NCBI GenBank assembly: GCA_949752795.1
Contig: OX457058.1
Coordinates: forward strand, 154,390,353-154,454,352
Length of the DNA: 64,000 nucleotides
From: Hyperoodon ampullatus
Taxonomy: Eukaryota; Chordata; Mammalia; Artiodactyla; Ziphiidae
Reading direction: 5' to 3'
This document shows, piece after piece, positions 23,100 through 34,829 of this stretch; positions within the stretch are counted from its first letter, which is position 1; the number at the start of each line of letters is the position of its first letter. The position numbers and the translations under genes were made by a program. The notes under the pieces were generated by a model that ran no database searches, was not told the origin of the DNA, and saw nothing but the letters and a program-made list of their open reading frames with translations.

Positions 23100-23340
23100 G
23101 TCCCGGCGCCGCAGAGTCCGGTTATTCTAGGTAGCAGAGCACGGGTCTGTGCCCAAGTCCTAGGGGGCACGGTGCTGTGCGCGCCTGCGCAGACGCAATC
23201 GGGACGCCCTCGCCCGCCACGCCCTTTCTCCGCACCCCTCTAGGTGCTCCGGGTACGCGAGGCTCTTGGACTCGCACCAGCCGCGGACCGAGTGGTGAGG
23301 CGCGTAGGTGGGTGGGACTGACTGTGGGCCTGGAAGTTTG
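23100..23340. promoter_or_regulatory. Isolated GC/CpG-rich patch, candidate promoter
   Basis: A CpG-dense patch of about 240 bp stands in AT-rich intergenic DNA. It carries an NRF1-like GCGCCTGCGCA at 23181-23191 and several GC-rich boxes. No coding exon is attached, so it could be the start of a non-coding transcript on either strand. A possible donor GTG|GTGAGG lies near 23294-23300. Confidence 0.4.
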
Positions 23341-24505
23341 ACCTTGGGGGTGGACATCAGGAAGAAGATGAGAAGAGCCTGGAGAGCAGGGGTGCGACTA
23401 GGGGCGCTAGAACGCAACCAGCTGGGGGAACCTGCAGGGCGACAGGACCTTTCCTCCGCGCTCGCTCTCCCCGGGGCTGAGACTTTCACCTTGGAGGCTG
23501 GTGCAGGACCAGCCAGGAGTCAGCAAAGGAGCCGTGAATGGGTGAGCTACAGGCCACATTATGCAGAAACAGCATAAGGGACAATGTTCTTTGTGGGAAA
23601 TGGCAGATAATGGGACAAGATCCTGTGTCAACAGAACCTTTGTATCAAAATAATGTAAGTCAAATCCTTTAGGAAAAAAAAAAAAGCTAATCCATCTACT
23701 ACTGTAACTGCAGTCATCATCTAATATCCAGAGCTTCACTTAGGTTCACAGATCTGGCCAAAAGTTTGGGAGGTGCATGAGGGATGCCTAGACTTGGAGC
23801 AGCCTTTGCTGCTGGGGTTAGATCTTTGGTGGAGGCCAGTCATGTCACAAAACCTTTGTTAATACCAAAGTCATGACCATTTAGTGACACAAGCTGGACT
23901 TTCCAAGGATATGATGCAATACAACATTCCTTTTTTATCATAATAAATCTTTGTGCCAATGGTGAGTAGACTACAGGCAAGGGCAGGGGCTCTGCTTTTC
24001 CTGGTACTGGTGTTAGTCACTATACAGGATCCTTCTGGAAAGATCAAGAAAGTGCCAGCATCAAAATCCAAAGAGTGTCCCTACCTTGGAAAAAAATCCC
24101 CAAAGACAAGAGTGAAATATTCTTTTAAGATAAGCAGCATCAATCACCAATGCTCTTGACATGAAGAATGATGTTGGGGCAAATGCAGCAATGGTTCTGA
24201 GATGGAAAGTGGTTCAGAAGAGTTGGCTTCTGATGCAGAAGAGGATCGGATGCTTGACGTCAGTGAGCACACATGTTCACTAGTCACGGTCAGTTCCATC
24301 ATCTCTGGTTCTAGGACTGGCCTCACCAGGCTGGATTGTTTTCTGCTGGGTCTGAAGACAAGGCAGTGTATCAAATGGGTTCTGTCAGTTCCAGGCCTCA
24401 CATTTGTGCTGAAGACACATGATGTATGGGCACAGAGCCACCCCGGGAAAGACCCCACCAGCCTAGTAAAAACCACGTGGATGTGGCAGCTGCTGTGATT
24501 TCCTC
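23341..24505. other. Intergenic, no supported gene
   Basis: It contains two modest open frames (23953-24159 and 24202-24498, plus strand). The first begins with a hydrophobic, signal-peptide-like stretch but ends after 68 codons. I recognise neither and see no supporting gene structure. Confidence 0.4.
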
Positions 24506-24509
24506 CAGC

Positions 24510-24745
24510 TTGCCTTTAGAGAATAACAAATGCTTTACAGTTTGTAAAGCACTTTCACTTACGTAACCTTATCCCATTCTCACAACCCTGAAAGGAAAGG
24601 CAGACATTATCATCACTCCATTTTAGAACTGAAAAATAGCAGCTCAGCAAGGTAAGGGAACTTAATCAGGGAACCCTAGGTTGTGACAAAGCCTGGATCT
24701 GACTGACATCTTTAATGCCACACCCTGGGCTGTGTCCACCATACC
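24510..24745 (-). mobile_element. MIR remnant
   Basis: Reverse MIR phrases: 'tttgtaaagcactttcactta', 'cccattctcacaaccctgaa', 'ctccattttagaactgaaaa', 'cagctcagcaaggtaaggga'. Confidence 0.75.
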
Positions 24746-24808
24746 ACGAAGTCTACTTTCAGGGAAATTCCATTTCTATCTTTGTCTTTTGCATTACTTG
24801 GAGCTACT

Positions 24809-24926
24809 GGTTTGGCCTAAAAATTTGTTCAGTTAGTGAATACGTTGTTCAATAAAGTTCTTCGTGGAAATGAAAAATGTCTTTTATTTTTACTTAAAAC
24901 CAAACGAACCTTTTGGCCAACCCAAC
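24809..24926 (+). mobile_element. Mariner-type miniature element
   Basis: It has a diverged left end (TTTGGCCTAAAAATTTGTTC) and a right end CGAACCTTTTGGCCAACCC that form inverted termini of the cetartiodactyl mariner I know as 'ttgggttggccaaaaagttcg'. At about 118 bp it is an internally deleted copy with no transposase. Confidence 0.75.
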
Positions 24927-24929
24927 AAA

Positions 24930-26715
24930 TAGTTTGTTTTGTGTTGGTTGGGTTTTTTTAGTTTTTTGGGTTTTTTAGGGATGGATGTTTCTAGTCTACG
25001 GTGAAAATTCTTGTAGAGCAAGAACCCCGTTTGACTGCAACCATTGCTAATTTCTCTTAACTGATATTCTCACAGATTGCCCATGAGATAGCAGCTTTCA
25101 TGCATTATATCCCTTATGGAAAAAAGAGGTAACTTTAAGAATGGGGTGGTTAGTCTTTACCTCATTTTCATGTTATACAACAAACCCTCAGTACTCTTGG
25201 GTTTTATAAACTATGGGATGGAGTTTACAGAATGCCACCAAGTCCCCACCCCACCCCCACCCTAAGTATTAGTATCAATTTGCATCAGTTGGCACATTTT
25301 TGTTATTTTTATTGAAGTAGAAGCATTTTGAGTTTTATTCATTTTGTTTTGTGGGATTTGTTTTGTTTGGGTGCAGGGCTTCCTGGGGAGAAAGATAAGA
25401 ATAATGGAAGGAATTGATGAGCTGTCGTTGGCATCCTGCCTGAGGGTCTCATTTCCAGCCCCAGGGAGGGGAGAGTTAGGGTGAAAAATGGAGAGAGGAG
25501 TAATCATGTAAGACTTTGAGCAACTAAAGATACAAGCGGTTCTGCTGTGGGACACAGGCAGCAAAGTAGAGCCATTCAGTGAGGAGGTTATTTGTCCCCC
25601 ACTACTCCATCCTGCCCTCCACTTTGGCAAGTTGGTGGTGTAGAGTGGCCCCAGGAGAGAATGCCATGCCCAGGCAACAGGAGTGACCACTATAAGAACA
25701 GAGACCTTACAGAAGACACACGTGCTGATGAGGTACCCTTTTTAAGGGGCTGTGAAGAGTAGACCATCAGTGGGAGGTCGCAGTGGAAGAGCATAGTGGA
25801 TCTTCCCTGTTTCCTCTGGGAGACACCTCAGGGGCCTCCAGAAGTAACTGAGGAAGAGTTGGCAGGGCACAGGATAAGTAGAAACTTCTACAGACCTTCA
25901 AGAGGGGCTCAGAGCTAATAAAATTTAGTCTGGATGTCAGTGTGACCTCACTGGCACCCACAGGCTGGTGCACTTTATTCTTCTCTATATGCCGTTCGAC
26001 TTAAAAAATCCTGTCTTTAGTGAAGATGCCATGAAACGTGCTTACAGCGCAGACCCCTTCCAAGAGCAATTCTCCCACTAGCTGATGGCCCTGCCTCCGC
26101 CCACCCTTCTACTGAGGGCCCTAATAAAGGGGAATCGTAGGGCAGCAGCTGGAGAAGTCTACCTGCAGGATTTGGGGCTGGGAAGAAAAGAAATAACTCG
26201 TTTCTGTGTTAAGGTAGAACACCAGATATGATTTGCTAAAGGCTGCTGAGTCACGAGGTCATTAGGCAAAGATTTTTGCTATTTCAACTGAAGTTGGAAT
26301 GAGAGAATCTGGGGGGTAGGCTGCAGCCTGAAGGATTTAGATTAGAGCAGTAAAGAATTTCCCAACATCACAGGGAACTGATTCTCTGCTCTAGGCCCAT
26401 TTTTAAAGGTAAATAGAGAGGCCTCCCTTGTCTGTCAACCTTCCAGATCTTGCTATGGCTCTCTACATATCTTTTCCTGAACTCCCCCCCTCTTCCTGAG
26501 TTCACTGGTGTTCCATCTGTGTTCTACAGCCTCATCACAGCACTTAACAACACTGAGCTGTGAACTTCCTAGGGGTAGAGACTGTGTCTTATTCTTTAAT
26601 GTGTCCTTGACCCTTAGGAGTTACAAAGCACACAGTAATTGTTGGTCTGATCATAAGGGAAAAGCTGCTAGGAGACTGGAGGATACGTCCGTACTCGTTA
26701 GAGCAATATGTGTTC
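24930..26715. other. Intergenic, no gene; L2 fragment near its end
   Basis: About 26560-26660 resembles a plus-strand L2 end ('cctaggggtagagactgtgtcttattc'). Nothing else was recognised. Confidence 0.45.
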
Positions 26716-26719
26716 ACAC

Positions 26720-26935
26720 TTTTTTTTTTTTTTTTTTTTTTTTGCGGTACGCGGGCCTCTCACTGTTGTGGCCTCTCCCGTTGCGGAGCACAGGCTCCGG
26801 ACGCGCAGGCTCAGCGGCCATGGCTCACGGGCCCAGCCGCCCCGCGGCATGTGGGATCTTCCCGGACCGGGGCACGAACCCGTGTCCCCTGCATCAGCAG
26901 GCGGATTCCCAACCACTGCGCCACCAGGGAAGCCC
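26720..26935 (-). mobile_element. CHR-2-type SINE
   Basis: Minus orientation. The perfect duplication TGTGTTCACACTTTT starts at 26709 and again at 26936. Confidence 0.95.
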
Positions 26936-26950
26936 TGTGTTCACACTTTT

Positions 26951-29165
26951 GAGCTTCACCTGGGGAATGGGCCGTGAGCGGCTACTGGAAGCTGTCATGA
27001 GGACGCAATGAGGAAGCATCAGGAAAAACATCTCTGCAATGCCTGGTCTCATACACTCCCCTTCTCCCCTCTGTCCCCTTCCTTCTGCCTGACACTGGGT
27101 CTGGAAGCAAAGGTCAGGTGCTCTATGTGAAGATGGGAGGTCTGAATGATTTCTCAAGAATGGCAAAGGATCTGAGGGAACTGGACGGCAGAGAAGCTGA
27201 GCACGCTGCAGGTCCCGCCCTGGGATCTGGAACGGCAAGCAGAGAGACCAAGTGTGCTAACAAAAATGGGGGAGGAGGGACAATTCTGGTGCCAGAGTAT
27301 GGCTACCCACAGGAGCTACCTCCTTCCTCTGTGGCTCCAGTCCACTCAGGAGGGGCAGTCAGTGAGTGTGCACAGGGTCGGGCACCCAGTGTTGTCACGA
27401 ACAGATCCTTCACGCCATGGCCTGGCACCTTCCTGAGGAAGAAAAGATGCCAAACCAATCCCCCAGAGGAATCAACTCAAGGGAAAGGGGCTAGTCAAAT
27501 CCCAGGCTCTGTCTAGCCATTGTCTCCCCAGTGTAAAAGAACTTAGCCCAAGGGATCAAAAGACTCCTTAATGCAAGATCTGGAACATTCCAAAGTCCCT
27601 CCTTAAGTGGAGGGAGGCTGATGGCACTGCTGCAAAGTAGACAAAGAAAAGCAAGAGACTTTTAAAGTGAAACGTGTAAAATAGAGGGGGGTGGGGGAGA
27701 CCGTGAACACCGGGGCAGCAATTACGCAGAAAGACTGCGGTACAGACACAGGGCAGTACCATCCTACCCGACAACAACGCTGGCAGTGTCATACTCCAAA
27801 AGAGCTGTTTAAAAGCTGCTAATTACTGAGATTCCAACAAGAGCTCTGTCTTAAAAGTGATTTCAAACTGATTGCAGCGTTTTGAACTGATCGCAGCTGT
27901 AAGCTATAAAAGAAGGAATCTAAATAAAAGTGAAAAATCCTTTGATCAAACACAAAAGAACTCTTCCAAATAAAAATACCTTTATTTTACATACACATCA
28001 TAGCTGTCTCACATGTGTAAACAAATGATTTATACACATCTATTAAACACATGAGTTCCCTGAGACAGGGACCGTACTCGTTCATCCTTATAACTCCTGA
28101 CAGTATTTAGCATAGTATCTGGCACATGGAAGATGCTTACGGAATTGAATTGAATCGAAGCAATTGCTGTATTAATGATTTAATCAGATCATTGTCATTT
28201 TTTACAATAATGGGCTACTATAAAATGAATGCTAGGGTAAAGCAGTACAAAAGGCCATTGTAATAGCCTCAAATCCAGGAAAAACATACCTATTTTTTCC
28301 AGAAGACCAAAAGAAATATGCAAATACAGTCGTTCTCGAAAGGCAAGTCAACCACTCTACATTCCACAACAGAGACCATGTTGATTGTGCTGTGTGAGTT
28401 GCTAGGCAACCACTTGGTAATTCCCCATGTAATAGAGATGAACCTGTCATCTGCTTTCTTGGCTATATGTGACATGAGGAGACAACAGGTAAAGGACAGC
28501 CAAGAACACCTACACCTGGATGACACAATCACTCCTGAAGTGTGATGACACTGGAGAAAATCCACATGCCCTGCAGAAAGTGCTGGAGGGAGAATTTCAT
28601 TAAACTATTAGCACAAGACAGCTGGTGAATTTTCTTGGATTTACCCTGTGGGTAAATCCTGCGGGTGATCCTGTTATCCCTGTCCACAAAGCCAGGGACC
28701 AAAAGCCCTGAAGTTCAGCATGTGGATGGCTGTCAATCCAATAAGGCCTCCAGATCAGCGGGTCCCATGACTCCAGCTGGGATAAAATTTTACCAGATAA
28801 AAGCATCCTTTTACTTAAAAGGGACACTTAACATCTCAAAGAAACCCAAGTTCTGGGTGAACAAACCATACTCTTTTATACCAGAAGAAAATGCTCTTAG
28901 TAATTTCTTTGGACATGATTTCCCAGACATTTTAGGCAAATGAGCTGCCTTGTAAAGACCCCACTCCACTGTAGGTACTGACATCGCTGTCTTTGAAATA
29001 GACTGCAAACCCAATAAAGCATTGGAGAATGAATGCATAAGGAATGTCTGAAAGCTTCTCTGACATTAAGAACTTAAATTTAAATGCCACTTCAAATTTG
29101 GAAGACTAAGAGTACTCACCTTTTTCATATGAATTTCAAAAGGACCACTCCCCAGATTAAAAAAA
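26951..29165. other. Intergenic, no gene; L2 fragment
   Basis: About 28045-28150 has L2 3'-end wording ('ccctgagacagggaccgtactcgttc', read in pieces, 'tatctggcacatggaagatgc'). The rest is AT-rich and unrecognised. Confidence 0.45.
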
Positions 29166-29173
29166 AATAGGAG

Positions 29174-29311
29174 GGCTTCCCTGATGGCGCAGTGGTTAAG
29201 AATCTGCTTTCCAATGCAGGGGGTGCAGGTTTGAACCCTGGTCGGGGAACTAAGATCCCACATGCCGTGGGGCAACTACTCCCATGCGCTACAACTAGAG
29301 AGTCCATGCAG
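29174..29311 (+). mobile_element. Truncated CHR-1-type SINE, first half of a chimera
   Basis: It begins GGCTTCCCTGATGGCGCAGTG and runs about 135 bp before an abrupt poly-A at 29318-29328. The body after 'ctacaactagagag' is missing. Confidence 0.85.
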
Positions 29312-29327
29312 GGGGGAAAAAAAAAAA

Positions 29328-29645
29328 GAATCCGCTTGCCAATGCAAGGGACACGGGTTCGAGCCCTGGTCTGGGAAGATCCCACATGCCGTGGAGCAAC
29401 TAAGCCCGTGCGCAGCAACTACTGAGCCTGCGCTCTAGAACCCATGAGCCACAACTACTGAAGCCTGTGCAGCTAGAGCCTGTGCTCTGCAACAAGAGAA
29501 GCCACCGTAGTGAGAAGCCCGCGCACCGCAATGAAGAGTAGCCCCCGCTTGCTGCAACTAGAGGAAGCCTGCACGCAGCAACGAAGACCCAACACAACCA
29601 ATAATAAAATTAAATAATAAATAAACAAACAAATAAATAAATAAA
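29328..29645 (+). mobile_element. CHR-1-type SINE lacking its 5' head
   Basis: It begins within the SINE at AAGAATCCGCTTGCC, without the first roughly 28 bases, and continues to a full (TAAA/CAAA)n tail. It sits directly after the poly-A of the previous unit in the same orientation. Confidence 0.88.
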
Positions 29646-29649
29646 ACAG

Positions 29650-30710
29650 GAATATTTGCCCACAACCTATTCCCACAAATATCATATTTAAGTCTTTTCT
29701 GGAAATTACTTGCTTCAGTCTCTTGTTTGAGATTTAAGATCTTGGACCTGGGATCAGGCAATCCGTTGGAGATAAAATCACCAGTTTTGATGAACAACTG
29801 GGCAAGGCTTTAACCTAACATCTGGTGCCAACCTGATTTAGCCAACCCGTTGAGATGCTGACTGAAGCCCAGCTGGCCAACCCTGTGGCGTGAAGGCTGT
29901 CAAAAGCGCCAGCCCTGCCTATCCAGCGCTGGAAAGGGGAGTGCTGGTTGCGAAGTTCCTGGGCACGTCTCCATCTGCAAAGGAAAGCCACGGCATCCGT
30001 CATCTCTACTGACTACCAGGTTTTACAAGGGTCTTCATGGAATTCCGAATAGAATCAGCCATGAACCAAATCAAATGTGAGGCAGGAGGATTCAAGGGCA
30101 TTCTTGAACAAATGCTCAAAAGACCCTCCAATGACTGGGCTTGGGGTGAGGTGACAAAGGAGGAGCAACAGAGGCTCTGGAATTTCTTTGCCAGAGTTAC
30201 AAGTATGGAGAAAAACCTTTCGGCAGCTACCTTCACTCCATCTTTTCAACAGGACACATACAGTCGTGTGCAAAAGGCCTGGAGGTGGGAGAGAGCAGAG
30301 CGTGTCAGGGAACCAGCAAAAGAAAAGGGGATGTCCATTCGTCCCTTGCACCAGTGGCCCCGGAAGCCACTCACCCTCCTGGTTGGTGGCATCTTCCTTC
30401 TCTGGAGTCCAGTCAGTGATGGGTAAGCCCACTGTTAAATTTTCAGGAACCTGGGGTCCCAGTGATGCCAAGTTGGTTGAACACTTACTACGTAGAACTT
30501 GCTTTGCGGGAGAAAAACATTCAATATAATCCCTGCCCTGAAGGAGCTTAGACTCCAGTGGGGGAGACAGATGGGTACCCAAGAAATTATAATGCAAACC
30601 AGTCTGGATTAAGGCACAAGAGGCAGAAAGTGTTCAATGCGGGGATAATGAATGTCTGTGTGGAGGCTGCCCCTGATCTTGGGCTCTGTAGCCAGCTTTC
30701 TATTACCGGA
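29650..30710. other. Intergenic, no gene; L2 fragment at 30480-30600
   Basis: About 30475-30600 resembles reverse L2 ('gaacacttactacgtagaac', 'ccctgccctgaaggagctta', 'tccagtgggggagacaga'). The open frame on the minus strand (30055-30597) overlaps this repeat and is not credible. Confidence 0.5.
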
Positions 30711-30712
30711 GT

Positions 30713-31165
30713 TGTAACAGGGAAGAGCTAAATCAGACTCCATGTTCGATGTGTTTCTTTGACTTTAACCTTTGCTTTTCGTTGCTTTTGTCATTATAAC
30801 CATACATAATGGCCTGCCTCAGGGAACCCTGCCCACCTGTGAATGGCTGCAAGAAAAAAGAAACTAACACATGCCCTCACCGAGGCTGGTCATTCCAAGA
30901 CTGACGGCCCTTTTACTTTACTTCCTCACCACCTCTCGCTCTCTGTTCTGCCTTTTTACTTTAATTCTTCGCCACCTCTCCCTCTATGATTCTAAAAGAA
31001 ACTGGCATCCAGATCTAGGTAAGATGGTTTTTCAGAGACACGAGTCCGCCATCTTCTCCGTCTGCCAGCTTTCCGAATAAAGCCGTATTCCTTGCCTCAG
31101 CACCTCGTCTCCGATTCATTGGCCTGTCGTTCGGCGAGCAGAGTGAGCCTGGACTCGGTAAGAGA
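30713..31165 (+). mobile_element. Solo LTR of an ERV1-type endogenous retrovirus
   Basis: It starts TGTAACAGGG and contains a poly-A signal AATAAA at 31076-31081. It is followed by 'ttgcctcagcacctcgtctcc', 'attggcctgtcg' and 'cgagcagagtgagcctggac', the R/U5 arrangement I recognise from mammalian gamma-type LTRs. No gag, pol or env sequence lies on either side, so it is a recombined solo LTR. The exact 3' end is uncertain because the terminal CA is not clear. Confidence 0.75.
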
Positions 31166-34100
31166 GCGTCAGTTTCCACTGAAAAGCCTCAGCCCCGTCT
31201 GGCTTTCTGCTGTGGTGGCCTGTATTTCTTGCCTTTGGGCGAGCCCGCGGTGGGGGAGTCAGCTGTGATCCGAAAGCTGTTTATTATGGGACAGAAGCCC
31301 ACTGGGCAAGATACGAGGCCAAGGAGAACCTCTGTCAAAAATCAAAAGGTTCTACAAAAAGGGACAACTGAACAGCTTCGTGAGTCATCTAGAGAAAGAA
31401 AAAAGTTGTGAGTTTAAATCAAAGACTTCACATTCAGTGGGGGAAGATGACACTTTCAAAATCTTTCCACTAAAGAGATTCTAACAAGTGAAAGGTAGCT
31501 ACTGAGTGGTTTGGAAAGATATGTGGGTTGAAATCAGCATATACCCTGTCACACACAACAAAATATCTCTACCACGTGCAGAGTGAAAGAAAGAGAGGAT
31601 CAGATGGAGGTGTTTTCTGCACTTTGCCTTTACAGTGCCCAGTCTCCATTCCTGGCAACCTTTCCCACACAAGTGCTTGTACCTAGTGCCTTCCAGCTCC
31701 GCTCCCCACTGGCCTCCTGCTCAGCACAGCAGGAAAGGGCGTGGTAGCACTATTTCCACTGAACACGCAGCCTAGCAGAGCGGCCAAAAGCAAGGACTCT
31801 GAAATTCAATTCCTGGCTCCACCACTTACCACCAGTCAACTTGGCAAGTGCCACGGCCTCTTTACCTTAGTTTCCTCCTCTGGAAAACGAGGATAATGAT
31901 ACCACAACCACGTCACAGGACTGTGGGAGGATTAAATAAGTAAATCTGGGCAAATCACTTAGGACAGTGTCTGGAAATAGCACTCTGTGTCAGTTGTTAT
32001 GAGAGAATTTGTCTTGGGTTCTGGAGTATTTGCATGTCGAGCAATTATTCTTAAAGGAATTTCAGGTTTGGGCAAGAAGACGGAGAGCTCTTAGGGAGGG
32101 GTTTCCATTGTCCCTGAAATCAAACCTGTGCCTATATATCAACACCCTGACTGTAATCCAAATGCCTTTTTATTGTCTCTGCTCTTCTAGATAACCCTAA
32201 AAGTATGAGCTAAGAACTAACCTGGCTGGTGGGTGCTCAGTCACTTGGCTGCTAAGGAAACAAGGAACATGCATCCTGCTATCACCCACCTCTGCCTCTG
32301 CCACCCTGGGACCTGTAGGCCCCTCTCCCCACGCACAGGCTGGAGCCCCTTTCCTGTTGCTGGAACTCTGGGGCATACACACACCTACCATCCCATCAAA
32401 TCATCTTAAAAAACTGTGACGTGGGCAGCAGTAATGCTGGTTGCCAGATTCAGACTAGAGGATAACTATGTTACAGATGCCAAACTAAGGTTCAGGAAAA
32501 AAAGATGGTTCTCAGGTGTCACTCCAAGAACTGATGCCAGTCCTTGTAGTGATGTTTTCACTGATCCTCGGCAAAATCGGAAAAATAAGAATAGCGATGA
32601 GTTTTTCATAAAGCAGAAATTATTCAATTTTTGAATTGTGAGATTATAGCCTATTGTCCTTCCTATGTCTGAGAGAAGATGTTGAAATGCCCCATCTTTT
32701 ATAAAATGATATCGATAGGAGCTGGGATTTGAAACTAGATCTTTTGCATACTTTCACTGTTATTATACTACTTTAATTACTTTAAAATAATTTAAAAATA
32801 ACTTGAATTTTAAATTCAACTTTAAATGTTAAAATAAGTTGTAAAGAATTATTTATAAATATTGTAAATTATATACTAGATTGGATACTTGAAAATATCT
32901 TCAAATAAAACAGCACAGGGTTAACTCTTTGTGGCATCCTATGCAGGACTGAAAACTCAAATCGTCACATGGACAGGGCCGCGAAGAACTTAATGAAGTA
33001 GGCTGGGCAGGGGTGCAGTTTCTGACCTCCAGTCTGTGACACTCCGTGAGGGCAGAGAGGAAAAGAAGCCTACTTGAAATTCCCTAAGTGTAGCATTTAA
33101 AGGAGCAGGTCTCCCCCTGCTGGCAGCAGTGGTGGCAAAATGAGTCTTGAACCACACCTGGTAGTGAGGACTCAAACAGGAAAGGGTTCTACAGCAAGAA
33201 GCAATGGTGCCTGGAAAACGACTCTCCGCCACGGAAACCTTAGCCTAAACAAGAGTGTGACAGCAAAGATGGAAAGAACTCGCAGCACTCTGACAGGAAA
33301 CTATCAACAGAGATACTGATTTACAAACCCTGGTGAATTAGCAAAGAAAGAAAAATTTTTACATTCGTTTGGCTCTATAAAAAGATTCATTACCCATTTT
33401 CATGAATTGCTGATTCTGTCTCTAATTACATAGGGCCGTACAGTAGCTCAATTAAAATTACACGTATCAGTAAATTAGTCTGATTCATTTGGTCCCACTA
33501 CCTCATTTGTCTTTGAAGTTCAAGTTATTGATACAGCATGGCCGTCTGGTCATAAGATAGCTAAAATCAGGGAAGTTTGACTTATTTGCACTTTTGGAGG
33601 ATTAAAATAATCCTCATGCCTTTGCTTATTTCATTTATTCTCTTTTGGCTGGTATGCATTCTGCTCTCACCCGCTTCCATTACTGGATATCCTACTTTTA
33701 CCTGTCCTTCTTACAGTTTTACTTCCTGGTCTCTTCCTCTTTCAACAACAAACAGAAAACAAGCAGAAGGTTATTTTTCACTCCCTTGATTTTATTAACT
33801 CGATTTTGTTCAGAATCCTCTGACATTTATCACATTCTCTCTCATACTATTTATTAGAACATGTCTTTTTCCCATATCGGATTCTAAGGTATTTCAGGGC
33901 AAAAACTGTTTTATTCTGCCTCAAAAAGATCCAGGGCTTAGTAGTTTTGTCATCATGGACATAAACTTCAGTGCCCTCATCTATAAAATGGAGACGTTAA
34001 TAACAGCGACCTCATTAATATGTACAGGCATCATAAGAGAATGCATGTAAAGCTGCCTGGCTCTTAATTACTAGATAATTGTTAACTATAGTTTTCACTC

Positions 34101-34317
34101 CCTCCATCCCCTAAACAAAAGCCTTACATGCTGCAGGCATTCAATTATTATTTGTTGGTAGAGCTTATGCTAATAAATACATTCGTGCCTGGTAATGCAT
34201 TAACATTACCTGTGTCTGGAGGACTAATGTGATTACTTATGACCTAGCAGCACTTAGCAAGGCTTGGATTACCAACATAGGGAGAGTTTCCCCTGCCCCA
34301 CCATCTAGATCCAATGT
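31166..34317. other. Intergenic, no gene; MIR remnants
   Basis: Repeats recognised are a MIR at 31770-31990 and pieces of MIR/L2 at about 33850-34110. Otherwise AT-rich unique-looking DNA with no gene structure. Confidence 0.5.
31770..31990 (+). mobile_element. MIR remnant
   Basis: A good plus-strand MIR: 'aaggactctgaaattcaattcc', read in pieces, 'ctggctccaccacttacc', 'cttagtttcctcctctgg', 'aggattaaataagtaaa', 'aggacagtgtctgg'. Confidence 0.85.
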
Positions 34318-34500
34318 AATTCTCTGTGATGCTGGCAATGTGCTCTACCAATAGCCATTAGCTACGTGTGGTTATTGAGGACTTGAAATGTGGACAGCGT
34401 GAATGAGAAACCCACTTTTCATCTTATTTAATTTTAATCAGTTTCAATACCTCCTAGTGACTAGTAGCTAACCTACTGGACACGTCAGCTCTAGAACTTG
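34318..34500 (-). mobile_element. hAT-type (MER58/MER33-like) fossil
   Basis: Phrases 'tgctctaccaatagccattagc', read in pieces, 'tacgtgtggttattgag', 'acttgaaatgtgg' and 'ttatttaattttaatcag' match a short hAT-Charlie-type non-autonomous repeat; the subfamily is uncertain. Confidence 0.5.
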
Positions 34501-34829
34501 CCTCTACCGGTGAGCAATCTTTACATTCACCCGTGTCCTCTTTTCCACCTGTGAAGGAATTTTTCTAACCTAAGAAGTAACCTTCACTGATTCAACGCAT
34601 CAGAACTTTAAATGATCCCAACCCCTTTTTTTCTTTAGTGGGTTCGTTGTGACACTTCAAGAACTGGCGTGAGAAACAGGATCCATGTGAAACTCAACAT
34701 CTGGGTCAGTCGCACAGGACAAAGTGAGTCATACATCAAATGACATGAAATCATCCCACAAGAAATACTGATTGCGTCCCTGCCTCGTGAAGCATCGTCT
34801 GGAGGGATGGTAGGGGACGAAAACCAGCC

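Noticed and set aside
23953..24159. Small open frame with a signal-peptide-like start (ALLFLVLVLVT)
   Set aside because: Only 68 codons, no recognised family, weak start context and no neighbouring exon evidence; worth a database search but not callable as a gene.
30055..30597. 180-codon minus-strand open frame
   Set aside because: Overlaps an L2 remnant and has no family resemblance.
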